Assembly: GCF_003977665.1 (NCBI RefSeq)
Contig: NZ_RYYV01000016.1
Coordinates: 38,434 to 102,433, forward strand
DNA length: 64,000 nt
Reading direction: 5' to 3'
DNA from: Dyella choica
GTDB lineage: Bacteria; Pseudomonadota; Gammaproteobacteria; Xanthomonadales; Rhodanobacteraceae
Position 1 is the first letter of the stretch. The number at the start of each line of letters is the position of its first letter. Both the position numbers and the translations under genes were made by a program. Shown piece after piece: positions 63,951 through 64,000 of the stretch. The notes below the pieces were generated by a model. It saw only the letters and a list, made by a program, of their open reading frames with translations. It did no database searches and was not told the DNA's origin.

Positions 63951-64000
63951 TTCTAAACTCAAGTGCATCACTGGAGTGGAGAAGGCCATGGGCGAGCAGT

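Noticed and set aside
63988..64000. Possible gene start at the right edge (ATG GGC GAG CAG with GGAGAAGG upstream)
   Set aside because: Only four codons are visible, too few to support a call.

Overview
The window is a GC-rich chromosomal segment whose gene order and content fit a gammaproteobacterium of the Xanthomonadales/Lysobacterales, most likely a Rhodanobacteraceae relative such as Dyella, Rhodanobacter or Luteibacter. That placement is inference from synteny (folC-SPOR-cvpA-purF; a TrpR-like gene fused to hisGDCBHAFI; mtnB-mtnD-mtnC; pyrG-kdsA-eno-ftsB-truD; surE-pcm-yqaA-nlpD; rlmE-ftsH) and from the many short extragenic palindromes. No phage, insertion sequence, CRISPR array or rRNA was found. 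There is one tRNA, tRNA-Pro(CGG).

Layout. 1-6.4 kb: end of an SPFH gene, a 52-residue membrane protein, folC, a SPOR protein, cvpA, purF and a DUF455 ferritin-like gene. 6.6-12.1 kb: accessory genes, with an outer-membrane protein divergent from a MocR-type regulator, a glycine-zipper lipoprotein, and an AraC regulator coupled to an NTF2-like enzyme. 12.2-13.6 kb: a DUF4160/DUF2442 pair resembling a toxin-antitoxin module, a decayed partial copy of its first gene, and tRNA-Pro. 13.8-25.6 kb: hisS, a long histidine/aromatic ammonia-lyase, and the full histidine operon led by a TrpR/YerC-like regulator with a candidate operator over its start. 25.8-28.8 kb: methionine salvage genes followed by a legumain-like (C13) peptidase. 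29-34.6 kb: HiPIP, two tandem amino-acid permeases, a second outer-membrane protein and a Nudix hydrolase. 34.9-39.5 kb: haaO, then two coupled envelope genes: a periplasmic SGNH esterase and an 861-residue fusion of acyltransferase-3, SGNH, an Rpf-type muralytic domain and a peptidoglycan-binding-like tail. 39.6-43.4 kb: parE and an aminopeptidase P. 44.2-48.1 kb: cyoABCD. 48.3-61.4 kb: housekeeping genes from pyrG to ftsH. 61.5-64 kb: DUF2239 and DUF1330 genes and a PAS-AraC regulator.

Four families of short palindromic repeats punctuate the intergenic spaces. R1 (GTAGGCTGGGAT...ATCCCAGCCTAC) supplies stop codons to at least four genes. R2 (CTCCCTCCCC...) occurs three times, once inside the his operon. 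R3 (GCATTGCCTGCGGCG...) builds a nested palindrome of about 460 bp upstream of cyoA and perfect 27-bp hairpins elsewhere. R4 (GTCATTCC...) occurs as palindromes near hisI and parE.

The best candidates for something undescribed are the acyltransferase-SGNH-Rpf fusion with its esterase partner, the stop-codon-donating R1 palindromes, and the TrpR-like operator of the his operon.
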